Shown in pieces: positions 7,923 to 15,567 of a stretch of 42,066 nucleotides of DNA. The DNA comes from DASUTB01 sp036374835. Lineage in GTDB: Bacteria > Actinomycetota > Actinomycetes > Jiangellales > Jiangellaceae. The translations under genes and the position numbers were made by a program. Within the stretch, counting starts at the first letter, position 1; each line of letters starts with the position of its first letter. The stretch lies in NCBI GenBank assembly GCA_036374835.1, contig DASUTB010000038.1, positions 1 through 42,066 of the forward strand. The letters run 5' to 3'. The notes under the pieces were generated by a model. It was not told where the DNA came from. It worked only from the letters and a program-made list of their open reading frames with translations, and did not search any database.

Positions 7923-8414
7923 TCAGCGAAGCCGCAGGCAGTCGTCCGGGTCGTCGAACGTCACCTCGACTTCCACCTGACCGGACGCGGGGACTTCCAC
8001 CTCGAGCCGGCACCGCAGCTCACCGTCCAGATCCGGGACCTCCGGCGGGGGTCCCATGCCGACGTTCGCGGACGCCAGCACGACCACGGATCCGGCAGGC
8101 ACTTCCTGCTCGAGCACGCTGTCGTAGTAGGCGTCGATGGCTTCGTCGCCGAGCGATTCGACGAAGTCCGACCAGAGGGCCGAGTCAATGACCTCGCCAT
8201 CCGGCGTTTCGAAGCGCAGCCCGACCTCGAAACCTTCCACGAATACACCGTCGACATCTTCGATGTGCACCGCGATCGTGCCGGGCTCGGAGACGTGGGC
8301 CGTGGGGCCGTCATCCGCAGGCTCGCCGGTCGTAGTTGTATCCGTCCCGTCGCCGCAGGACACGATGGCGGTCAGCGCCAGGAAGGCGGTGAGGACGGTC
8401 AGCTGCCTACTCAT
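7923..8414 (-). CDS. Putative lipoprotein of unknown function
   Basis: A 163-residue secreted protein. MSRQLTVLTAFLALTAIVSC is a lipoprotein signal peptide with the lipidated cysteine at C20. A Thr/Asp-rich linker (DGTDTTTTGEPADDG) follows and then an acidic domain of about 120 residues rich in V/E/D (for example TIAVHIEDVDGVFVEGFEVGLRF and SGQVEVEVTFDDPDDCLRL). I do not recognise the domain; it reads as a beta-rich extracytoplasmic module. The ATG at 8412-8414 precedes the signal sequence directly. It is convergent with the VOC gene and lies downstream of the M3 peptidase gene on the same strand, separated by the second copy of the 70-bp repeat. Any functional link to the VOC gene is unknown. 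Confidence 0.75.
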   Translation of the reverse strand: MSRQLTVLTAFLALTAIVSCGDGTDTTTTGEPADDGPTAHVSEPGTIAVHIEDVDGVFVEGFEVGLRFETPDGEVIDSALWSDFVESLGDEAIDAYYDSVLEQEVPAGSVVVLASANVGMGPPPEVPDLDGELRCRLEVEVPASGQVEVEVTFDDPDDCLRLR

Positions 8415-8465
8415 GGGTGTAGGACGTCGGCCGTGGCCTGACGGTTCCGTTTGTGGCCGATGCGC

Positions 8466-8535
8466 GGCGACTACCCGCTTTGCACGGCCAGCAGGCCACG
8501 TAAAGCCGGAAAGTCCGAGCTTTACGTGATCATTC
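8466..8535 (-). repeat. 70-bp intergenic repeat, copy 2 with hairpin
   Basis: This is the inverted copy of 7255-7324. It overlaps the stop codon of the M3 peptidase gene (TGA within GAATGATCACG on the minus strand). It contains a perfect 9-bp stem CACGTAAAG (8497-8505) with CTTTACGTG (8520-8528), which could end transcription of the peptidase gene. Confidence 0.7.
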
Positions 8536-10572
8536 CAGGCCGCGGCGCTGGAGGAGTGGCTCGATCTTGGGGTCGCGTCCGCGGAACTCGCGGAACGCGT
8601 CCATCTCGGCCACACTGCCACCACGTGAGAGCAGTTTCTCGCGGAACCAGTCGCCGTTCTCGCGCAGCAGGCCGCCGTTCTCCTTGAACCACTCGACGGT
8701 GTCCGCGTCGAGCACTTCGCTCCAGATGTAGGAGTAGTAGCCGGCTCCGTATGCGCCGGCGAAGATGTGCGCGAAGTACGTCGTCCGGTACCGAGGTGGC
8801 ACGAGCGGGTAATGGATGCCGGCGTCGATGAGAGCCTGCTCCTCGAACGCGGTGACGTCGTCGATCACCGCGTCGGGGCCGAGCCGGTGCCACGCCTGAT
8901 CGAGGAGTGTTGCTCCGAGGTATTCCGTCGTCTTGAAGCCCTCGCCCCACTGCTGCGAGGCCAGTAGCCGGTCGAGCAGTTCCCGGGGGAGCGGCTCGCC
9001 GGTCCCGTAGTGCTTGGCGAAGTTGGCCAGTACCTCCGGCCAGGTCGCCCACATCTCGTTGACCTGCGACGGGTACTCGACGAAATCCCACGAGACGCTC
9101 ATGCTGAACCTCGGGTAAGTGACGTCGGAGAACAACCCGTGCAGCGCGTGCCCGAACTCGTGGAACGCGGTATTCACCTCGTCGAAGGTCAGCAGCGCGG
9201 GCTGGCCGTCCGGTGGCTTGGGGATGTTCAGGTTGTTCACGACGACCGGCTTGGTACCGAGCAGGTGGGCCTGGTCGACGAAAGTGCTCATCCAGGCACC
9301 GCCGCGCTTGGACGGCCGGGTGAAGTAGTCGCCGAGAAAGAGCCCGAGCGGGGACCCGTCCTCGTTGAACACCTCGAAAACCCGCACGTCGGGGTGGTAC
9401 CCGGTGAGGTCGTGACGTTCGGTGAACGTCAGGCCGTAGAGCCGACCGGCCGCATAGAAGATGCCGTCGCGCAGTACGCGGTCCAACTCGAAGTACGGCC
9501 GCAGGTCGGCGGCATCGATGTCGTACTTTGCCTTGCGGGCTCGCTCGGAGTAGTACGCCCAGTCCCAGGGCGCGAGTGCGTGCCCGGCGCCGTCCGTGTC
9601 GACCTCGGCCTGTAGCGCCTCGGCCTCGGTCCGCGCGTTCGCGACGGCGGGTGGCACGAGTTGGGTGAGCATCGCGTCGAGACGTTCGGTGCTTTCGGCC
9701 GTCCGGTCGGCGAGCACGTACGTGGCGTGATCGGGGTAGCCGAGCAGCCGGGCACGTTCGGCGCGCAGCCGCACAACTGTGGTGGCGATCGCGCTCGTGT
9801 CGTTGTCATTGCCGCGAGCGCCGCGCGTCAGCGACGCGTTGAGCAGGCGCTCACGGACATCACGGTTTTCCAACGATGCCAGCGACGGCTGTCCGGTTGG
9901 CAGAATCAGGTTGATCAGGTACTTGCCGTCCAGGCCACGGGACGTCGCGGCCTCGGCTGCGGCGGCGATCGCATCTTCGGAAAGGCCAGCGAGGCCGGAC
10001 CGGTCGTCGACGACGAGCGCCACGTCGTTGGTGTCGGCGAGCAGCCGCTGCTTGAAGGCCGTCGAAAGCGACGCGAGTTCCTCGTTGATCTCGCGCAGCC
10101 GCTGCTGGCTGTCCGGTGCGAGATCGGCGCCGGCGCGGACGAAGTCGGTGTGGTACCGCTCGATCAGCCGCCTCGTCTCCGCGTCGATCTCCAACTCGTC
10201 GCGGGTCTCGTACAGCGCCTTGATCCGTTCCCACAATGCGGCATTGAGGTAGATCGAATCCTGGTGTGCGGTGAGCCTGGGGGAGACGTCCGTCTCGATC
10301 TCGTCGATCTGATCGTTGGTGTCCGAGGAGGCGATGTTCGAGAAGTTCGCCTCGACCCGGCTGAGCAGCCGACCGGCGCGTTCCAGCGCGACGATCGTGT
10401 TCTCGACCGTCGGAGGCTCAGGATTGTCGGTGATCGCCTCGATCTCCGCAATGTGCTCGGCCATACCCTGCTCGAAGGCGGGGGCGTAGTGCTCGGGCTT
10501 GATCGCCTCGAAGTTCGGTAGCTGATACGGACGGTCGCTGGTGGTCAGCAGGGGATTGGCGGCGCTCGTCAT
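8530..10572 (-). CDS. M3-family zinc oligopeptidase (peptidyl-dipeptidase Dcp-like)
   Basis: A 680-residue cytoplasmic metallopeptidase of the thimet-oligopeptidase family, about the usual Dcp length. The zinc motif HEFGH is at residues 471-475 (NTAFHEFGHALHGLFSDV) and the third ligand is E499 (WDFVEYPSQVNEMW). The long helical N-terminal half (PNFEAIKPEHYAPAFEQGM) and the DYFTRPSKRGGAWM segment are typical of Dcp. It removes dipeptides from, or cleaves within, short peptides during peptide turnover. There is no signal peptide. The ATG at 10572 matches family starts. Its stop overlaps a repeat element that may terminate the transcript. It stands alone, divergent from the DUF3145 gene. Confidence 0.95.
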   Translation of the reverse strand: MTSAANPLLTTSDRPYQLPNFEAIKPEHYAPAFEQGMAEHIAEIEAITDNPEPPTVENTIVALERAGRLLSRVEANFSNIASSDTNDQIDEIETDVSPRLTAHQDSIYLNAALWERIKALYETRDELEIDAETRRLIERYHTDFVRAGADLAPDSQQRLREINEELASLSTAFKQRLLADTNDVALVVDDRSGLAGLSEDAIAAAAEAATSRGLDGKYLINLILPTGQPSLASLENRDVRERLLNASLTRGARGNDNDTSAIATTVVRLRAERARLLGYPDHATYVLADRTAESTERLDAMLTQLVPPAVANARTEAEALQAEVDTDGAGHALAPWDWAYYSERARKAKYDIDAADLRPYFELDRVLRDGIFYAAGRLYGLTFTERHDLTGYHPDVRVFEVFNEDGSPLGLFLGDYFTRPSKRGGAWMSTFVDQAHLLGTKPVVVNNLNIPKPPDGQPALLTFDEVNTAFHEFGHALHGLFSDVTYPRFSMSVSWDFVEYPSQVNEMWATWPEVLANFAKHYGTGEPLPRELLDRLLASQQWGEGFKTTEYLGATLLDQAWHRLGPDAVIDDVTAFEEQALIDAGIHYPLVPPRYRTTYFAHIFAGAYGAGYYSYIWSEVLDADTVEWFKENGGLLRENGDWFREKLLSRGGSVAEMDAFREFRGRDPKIEPLLQRRGLE

Positions 10573-10748
10573 GGACCAACTCTGTCATGTGCGTCGGCCG
10601 CCGACACAAATGGGCGGTCGCGAATCCGAGCGTGTCCACTGGCGCGCCGGCGGCCGGTACGGCAAAATGGCTTCCGGCTACCGACCTTCGGGTCCGGCGC
10701 GAGGCCGCAGGGGAAGGCGTCCCTCGAGCCAAGGCAAAGGAGGAACCG

Positions 10749-11243
10749 GTGGCCGCACGAGGAGTTCTATATGTGCACGCCGCGACATCGGCGCTGTGCC
10801 CGCATGTGGAGTGGGCCGTCGCCGGTGTTCTTGGTGTGCGCGTGAGCCTGGCTTGGACGCCGCAGCCCGCGGCGCCCGGCCTGTACCGCGCCGAGATGTC
10901 GTGGCAGGGCGAGCCGGGAACGAGCGCCAAGATCGCATCGGCGCTGCGCGGATGGGTGCATCTGCGTTTCGAGGTCACCGAAGAGCCGAGTGCCGGCCAC
11001 GAAGGAGCCCGGTACTCGTACACACCTGAGCTCGGTGTGTTCCACGCGGTCACGGGCGTGCACGGCGACATCATGATCCCCGAAGATCGGATCAAGGCCG
11101 CGATGGCGCGCGCCGCGTCCGGCGATTCGGACATGCACGGCGAGATGCGGATGCTCATCGGCGCCCCGTGGGACGACGCGCTCGAGCCGTTCCGCTACGC
11201 CGGGGATGGCGCGCCCGTCCGCTGGTTGCACCAGGTGGTATGA
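10749..11243 (+). CDS. DUF3145 family protein
   Basis: A 164-residue actinobacterial protein of unknown function, recognised by its opening VLYVHAATSALCPHVEWAV and segments such as LRFEVTEEPSAGHEGARYSYTPELGVFHA and the end APVRWLHQVV. The GTG at 10749 has AAGGAGG 5-11 bases upstream, which decides the start over an in-frame ATG at 10587. DUF3145 genes are commonly found next to the fabD-fabH-acpP-fabF cluster in actinomycetes, and the same arrangement is kept here with the gene convergent to accD. A link to fatty-acid metabolism is inference from context. No catalytic motif is evident. Confidence 0.85.
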   Translation: MAARGVLYVHAATSALCPHVEWAVAGVLGVRVSLAWTPQPAAPGLYRAEMSWQGEPGTSAKIASALRGWVHLRFEVTEEPSAGHEGARYSYTPELGVFHAVTGVHGDIMIPEDRIKAAMARAASGDSDMHGEMRMLIGAPWDDALEPFRYAGDGAPVRWLHQVV

Positions 11244-11335
11244 CGGTGCTGCATCTGCGTCCGCGCGCAATCGAACGTACCGCAGCGGTAACAGGCCGAA
11301 GCCATATGACGCCGTCCGGCCAATCTTGTCGATCT

Positions 11336-11506
11336 TTGACACGACTCTTGCCTCGTGGATAGGCGTCGAAGTATGGTCACAAGCGGGTAACAGCCCCGAA
11401 GACGTGGCCGCTCCGGCACCGGTGACTCCCCGGCCCGGTGACCCGGGTTCCAGCGGCCCCACAACGCAGGCGGCCCCGGGTCCTGCGGGAGAGCACCCGG
11501 GGCCGC
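11336..11506 (+). ncRNA. Candidate structured small RNA with terminator (possibly 6C-like)
   Basis: In the 276-bp gap between DUF3145 and accD lies a TTGACA box (11336-11341) followed 18 bases on by TAGGCG. Downstream are nested stems: CGGG/CCCG (11384-11387 with 11395-11398, loop TAACAGC), GGCCGCT/AGCGGCC (11406-11412 with 11452-11458) enclosing CACCGG/CCGGTG (11417-11422 with 11435-11440) with a C-rich loop, and finally a terminator hairpin. Paired stems with C-rich loops, GTCACAAGCGGGTAAC-type sequence and a final terminator recall the actinobacterial 6C RNA from memory; that match is not verified. No convincing protein frame spans the region. Confidence 0.45.
11470..11506. terminator. Strong hairpin terminator between convergent transcripts
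   Basis: A perfect 12-bp stem GCGGCCCCGGGT (11470-11481) pairs with ACCCGGGGCCGC (11495-11506) around a 13-nt loop. It lies 14 bases beyond the accD stop and downstream of DUF3145 and the RNA candidate, so it can serve both strands. Confidence 0.75.
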
Positions 11507-11519
11507 CGCATGTTCGGGT

Positions 11520-12965
11520 CTAAAGGGGGATGTTGCCGTGGGCGCCCCGGCGGGACGGGGCTTCGGCGATCGCCCGCGCCAGTGCCGTACGGGTGAGTCC
11601 CGGCTCCACGACCTCGTCGACGACGCCGATCTCCATCGCGCGGTCCACCCCGCCGGCGATCTTCTCGTGCTCCTCCGCGAGTTCCTGCTCGACCTGGGCT
11701 CGCATGTCCGGCTCGATCTCGGCGAGCTTGCGCCGGTGCAGGATCCGGACGGCCGCGACCGCGCCCATCACGGCGACCTCCGCGCCCGGCCAGGCGAACA
11801 CGCGCGTGGCGTTGAGCGCCCGCGAGTTCATCGCGATGTAGGCGCCGCCGTAGGCCTTCCGGGTGACGAGCGTGACGCGCGGGACGACCGTCTCGGCGAA
11901 CGCGTGCAGCAGTTTCGCGCCGCGCCGCACGACGCCGTCCCACTCCTGGCCGACTCCGGGCAGATACCCCGGCACGTCCACGATGACGACGAGCGGCACA
12001 CCGAGCGAGTCGCACATCCGGACGAACCGGGCCGCCTTCTCGGCTGACGTCGAATCGAGGCAGCCACCGAGCCGGATCGGGTTGTTCGCGATCACGCCGA
12101 CGGTCCGGCCGCCGAGGCGGCCGAGCGTCGTGGTGATGTTCGGCGCCCATTTCGCGTGCAGTTCCAGCGTGGTGCCGACGTCGAGCACGTCGTCGACCAG
12201 CGGGTGCACGTCGTAGGCGCGCTTGGCCGAGTCGGGCAGGTGGTTGCTCAGGTCCCGGTCCTCGACCGACGGGACGTCCATCGAGCCCTGCGCGCCGAGG
12301 AGCGTGGCCAGCGACCGGGCCTCGTCCAGCGCACCCTGCTCGGTCGACGTCACGACATGTACCACGCCGGAGCGGCGGCCGTGCGGCTCCGGCCCGCCGA
12401 GGCGCAGCATGTCGACGTCCTCACCGGTCACCGAACGGACGACGTCCGGTCCGGTGACGAAGACCCGTCCCTCCGGGCCCATCACCACGATGTCGGTCAG
12501 CGCCGGGCCGTAGGCACCGCCGCCGGCGGCCGGGCCGAGCACGACCGAGATCTGCGGGATCTTGCCGGAGGCGCGAGTCATCACCTCGAAGATCCGGCCG
12601 ACCGCGTGCAGTGAGAGAACGCCTTCGGGCAGCCGAGCGCCGCCGGAATGCCACAGCCCGATGATCGGAACGCCGTCGGCCAGCGCGCGCTCGTACGCCT
12701 CGACGACGACCGCACAGCCGTCGTTGCCCATCGCGCCGCCCATGACCGTCGCGTCCGAGCAGAACGCCACGACCGGTGTGCCGTTGACCGTGCCGGACGC
12801 GGCCAGCATGCCGCGATCGTCGTCCGGGCACAGCAGTGTGAGCGAGCCTTCGTCGAGCAGGGCGGCAAGCCGGTGGTTCGGGTTGCGCGGGTCTTGCTCG
12901 CGCGGCAGCTTGTTGGGCTTGCGCGGTGAGCCGTCCGTGGTGGATGGGGCTGTGGTTACCGTCAT
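11520..12965 (-). CDS. accD: Acyl-CoA carboxylase beta (carboxyltransferase) subunit, AccD6-like
   Basis: A 481-residue biotin-dependent carboxyltransferase. The N-terminal half carries GTVNGTPVVAFCSDATVMGGAMG and the acyl-CoA oxyanion region VLGPAAGGGAYGPALTDIVVM. The C-terminal half has the carboxybiotin side (VDVPGYLPGVGQEWDGVVRRGAKLLHAFAE and KAYGGAYIAMNSRAL). It transfers CO2 from carboxybiotin to acetyl-CoA or propionyl-CoA. Its place as the last gene of the fabD-fabH-acpP-fabF operon matches the mycobacterial accD6 arrangement, which supplies malonyl-CoA for fatty-acid synthesis. The alpha (biotin) subunit is not in the window. ATG 12965 is preferred over GTG 12968 because AGGAG is six bases upstream; it overlaps the fabF stop (TGATG). 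Confidence 0.93.
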   Translation of the reverse strand: MTVTTAPSTTDGSPRKPNKLPREQDPRNPNHRLAALLDEGSLTLLCPDDDRGMLAASGTVNGTPVVAFCSDATVMGGAMGNDGCAVVVEAYERALADGVPIIGLWHSGGARLPEGVLSLHAVGRIFEVMTRASGKIPQISVVLGPAAGGGAYGPALTDIVVMGPEGRVFVTGPDVVRSVTGEDVDMLRLGGPEPHGRRSGVVHVVTSTEQGALDEARSLATLLGAQGSMDVPSVEDRDLSNHLPDSAKRAYDVHPLVDDVLDVGTTLELHAKWAPNITTTLGRLGGRTVGVIANNPIRLGGCLDSTSAEKAARFVRMCDSLGVPLVVIVDVPGYLPGVGQEWDGVVRRGAKLLHAFAETVVPRVTLVTRKAYGGAYIAMNSRALNATRVFAWPGAEVAVMGAVAAVRILHRRKLAEIEPDMRAQVEQELAEEHEKIAGGVDRAMEIGVVDEVVEPGLTRTALARAIAEAPSRRGAHGNIPL

Positions 12966-14227
12966 CACGCACTCCTGATGGCCAAGGCAACATTGTGACC
13001 GCCGAACCCGAACGAGTTGTTCAGGGCGGCGATCTCGCCGTCGCCGAGTTGACGCGGTTCGTGCCGGACGACGTCCAGCTCGATCTCGTCGTCGAAATCG
13101 TCCACGTTGATGGTCGGGGGAGCGATGCGGTCGTATACGGCCAGGATGGTCGCGATCGCCTCGACCGCGCCGGCTCCACCGAGCAGGTGCCCGATCATCG
13201 ACTTGGTCGACGACACCGCGACGTCCGCAGCCGCGGGGCCGAGCGCGGCACGGATGGCCACGGCCTCGGCGATGTCGCCGACCGGTGTCGACGTCGCGTG
13301 AGCGTTGATGTGCCGGATGTCGCCGGCGGTAAGCCCGCCGTCGCGCAACGCGGCCCGCATCGCGGCGATCGCACCGTTACCGTCCGGATCCGGCTGGGCG
13401 ATGTGGTGCGCGTCCGCGGAGATGCCCGCGCCGGCGAACTCCGCGTACACCCTGGCGCCCCGTGCTGCGGCGTACTCGGCCGACTCCAGCACGACCATGC
13501 CCGCGCCTTCGCCGAGAACGAAGCCGTCGCGCCCCTTGTCGTAGGGACGGCTCGCCCGCTCCGGCTCGTCATTGCGCTTGGACAACGCCATCATGTTCGC
13601 GAAGGCGGCCAGCGGCAGCGGGTGGATCGCCGCCTCCGTGCCGCCGCAGACGACCACATCGGCCCGGCCGTTGCGGATCATCTCGAGCCCGTACGACAGC
13701 GCCTCGGCACCGGACGCGCAGGCGCTCACCGGCGTGTGAACGCCGGCGCGCGCACGGAGGTCGAGCCCGATGTGCGCGGCCGGGCTGTTCGGCATCAGCA
13801 TCGGGATGGCCAGCGGCGAGACACGGCGCGGGCCGTTGTCGCGCAACTGGTCGTAGTTCGACAGCAGCGTGGTGACACCTCCGATGCCGGAGCCGCACAC
13901 CACACCGAGCCGGGCGCTGTCCACGTCTGTTTGGCCCTCGTCGCTCAGGGCGAAACCGGCGTCGGCCCACGCCTCGCGTGCGGCGATCAGCGCGAACTGG
14001 GCCGAGCGATCCAACCGCCGCGCCTGAACACGAGGTAGCACCTCGGACGGTTCGACGGCCACCGACGCCGCGATCTGCACGGGCAGCGCGGCTGCCCAGT
14101 CGTCGGTCAGCGCCTTGACGCCCGAACGCCCGGCACAGAACCCGTCCCAGGTGGTTGCGACATCGCCGCCGACCGGTGTGGTCGCACCGAGGCCGGTGAC
14201 AACCACTCGGGCATGGCTGTCCGTCAT
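12965..14227 (-). CDS. fabF: Beta-ketoacyl-ACP synthase II
   Basis: A 420-residue condensing enzyme that elongates acyl-ACP with malonyl-ACP. The Cys-His-His triad is visible: C170 (PVSACASGAEAL), H310 (INAHATSTPVGD) and H347 (STKSMIGHLLGGAGAVEA). The N-terminal VVVTGLGATTPVG and C-terminal NNSFGFGGHNVAL are standard for KAS I/II. It sits between acpP and accD in the leftward operon, seven bases after the acpP stop. It is a single KAS gene, unlike the kasA-kasB pair of mycobacteria, so this enzyme probably does the general chain elongation. Confidence 0.97.
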   Translation of the reverse strand: MTDSHARVVVTGLGATTPVGGDVATTWDGFCAGRSGVKALTDDWAAALPVQIAASVAVEPSEVLPRVQARRLDRSAQFALIAAREAWADAGFALSDEGQTDVDSARLGVVCGSGIGGVTTLLSNYDQLRDNGPRRVSPLAIPMLMPNSPAAHIGLDLRARAGVHTPVSACASGAEALSYGLEMIRNGRADVVVCGGTEAAIHPLPLAAFANMMALSKRNDEPERASRPYDKGRDGFVLGEGAGMVVLESAEYAAARGARVYAEFAGAGISADAHHIAQPDPDGNGAIAAMRAALRDGGLTAGDIRHINAHATSTPVGDIAEAVAIRAALGPAAADVAVSSTKSMIGHLLGGAGAVEAIATILAVYDRIAPPTINVDDFDDEIELDVVRHEPRQLGDGEIAALNNSFGFGGHNVALAIRSA

Positions 14228-14234
14228 CGTAGGC

Positions 14235-14480
14235 TCAGGCCCTCGCCTTCTCGATGTAGGCGACCGCGTCCCCGACGGTGGCGAGGTTCTTCACCTCGTC
14301 ATCGGGGATCTTGACGTCGAACTTCTCCTCGGCCGCGACGACGACCTCGACCATGGACAGCGAGTCGATGTCGAGGTCTTCGGTGAACGATTTGTCGAGT
14401 TGGACGTCCGCCGCCGGAACTCCGGCGATCTCGTTGACGATCTCGGCGAGACCGCTGCGGATCTCCTCGGTGCTGGCCAT
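14235..14480 (-). CDS. acpP: Acyl carrier protein
   Basis: An 81-residue acidic four-helix carrier. The phosphopantetheine site is S40 in EDLDIDSLSMVEVVVAAEE. The protein opens MASTEEIRSGLAEIVNEIAG and ends with DAVAYIEKARA, all canonical for type II fatty-acid ACP. The ATG at 14480 follows AGGAGAGG. It lies between fabH and fabF, so it is the fatty-acid ACP rather than a polyketide one. It carries the growing chain between FabD, FabH, FabF and the reductive enzymes encoded elsewhere. Confidence 0.97.
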   Translation of the reverse strand: MASTEEIRSGLAEIVNEIAGVPAADVQLDKSFTEDLDIDSLSMVEVVVAAEEKFDVKIPDDEVKNLATVGDAVAYIEKARA

Positions 14481-14559
14481 AGCCTCTCCTTGCTTCTTCT
14501 CCGGTTGTGCTTCTGCTGTGATGGTGCCGTGCCGAGATGGCACGGACGTCTGCCGGGTG

Positions 14560-15567
14560 TTACGGAATGCGCACGACCTGAGCGCCATAGACCAGGCCCG
14601 CACCGAACCCGATGAGCAGCGCCAGCTGGCCGCTGGACGCCTCGCCGGTCTCGATCAGCCGCTCCAGCGCGAGCGGTATCGAGGCCGCGGACGTGTTGCC
14701 CTGCTGCCGGATGTCGTGCGCGACGACGACGTGATCGGGAAGCTTGAGTGCACGGGCCATCGCCGTGGTGATCCGGTCGTTGGCTTGGTGCGGCACGAAC
14801 ACGTCGATGTCTTCGGCGGCGATTCCGGCCGCCTCCAACGCCTGCTTCGCGGTATTGGCCATCTCGTACGACGCCCACCGGAACACGGCGTTGCCCTCCA
14901 TGATCAGGGCGGGCAGCTGTGGCCCGTCCTCGTGGTAGAGCGCCTCACGCCATTCCTGGCGCTGTCCGATGAGCTTGAGATGCTGGCCGTCCGACCCCCA
15001 CACGACCGGTCCGATTCCCGGCTCGTCGGCCGGCCCGACGACGGCGGCACCCGCGCCGTCGGCGAAAAGGAACGCCGTGCTGCGGTCGTAGTGGTCGGTA
15101 AGGTCCGAGAGCCGCTCGACGCCGACGACGAGCACGTGGTCTGCGGTTCCGGAGCGCACCATGTCCGATCCGAGTGCGACGCCGTAGCAGAACCCCGCGC
15201 ACGCGGCGGAGATGTCGAACGCGGCCGCCCGGTTCGTGCCGAGCTTGTGCGCGATCTCGGCGGCCGCCGACGGTGTCTGGTAGAGGTGCGTGACGGTCGC
15301 GACGATCACACAGCCGATCTGGTCCGGCGTGATACCGGCGTGTGCGAGCGCCTTGCCGGACGCCTCCAGGCTCATCGCGACCACGGTCTCGTCCTCGCTC
15401 GCCCAGCGCCGACTCTCGATGCCGGACCGGGTGCGGATCCACTCGTCGGACGAGTCGATGTTCTTGAGAATCTCCTCGTTCGGGACCGAGCGGGCGGGAC
15501 GGTAGCCGCCCACACCGAGGATGCGGGATGCACGGCCCATGGGCGGGTTGACGATGGGGGTACTCAT
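14560..15567 (-). CDS. fabH: Beta-ketoacyl-ACP synthase III
   Basis: A 335-residue initiating condensing enzyme that joins an acyl-CoA starter to malonyl-ACP. The catalytic cysteine is C123 (AFDISAACAGFCYGV), with the His and Asn of the triad in VFVPHQANDRI and RQQGNTSAASIPLAL. The N-terminus ILGVGGYRPARSVPNEEI is typical. In actinomycetes FabH usually prefers branched or short-chain CoA starters and so sets the fatty-acid profile. The start overlaps the fabD stop by four bases (ATGA), showing coupling. The start MSTPIVNPPMG precedes the conserved region closely. Confidence 0.96.
   Translation of the reverse strand: MSTPIVNPPMGRASRILGVGGYRPARSVPNEEILKNIDSSDEWIRTRSGIESRRWASEDETVVAMSLEASGKALAHAGITPDQIGCVIVATVTHLYQTPSAAAEIAHKLGTNRAAAFDISAACAGFCYGVALGSDMVRSGTADHVLVVGVERLSDLTDHYDRSTAFLFADGAGAAVVGPADEPGIGPVVWGSDGQHLKLIGQRQEWREALYHEDGPQLPALIMEGNAVFRWASYEMANTAKQALEAAGIAAEDIDVFVPHQANDRITTAMARALKLPDHVVVAHDIRQQGNTSAASIPLALERLIETGEASSGQLALLIGFGAGLVYGAQVVRIP

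Noticed and set aside
7258..8535. Similar peptide-like text (NDHVKLG and GRAKR) in two unrelated frames
   Set aside because: The similarity comes from translating the two copies of the 70-bp intergenic repeat, not from a protein family.
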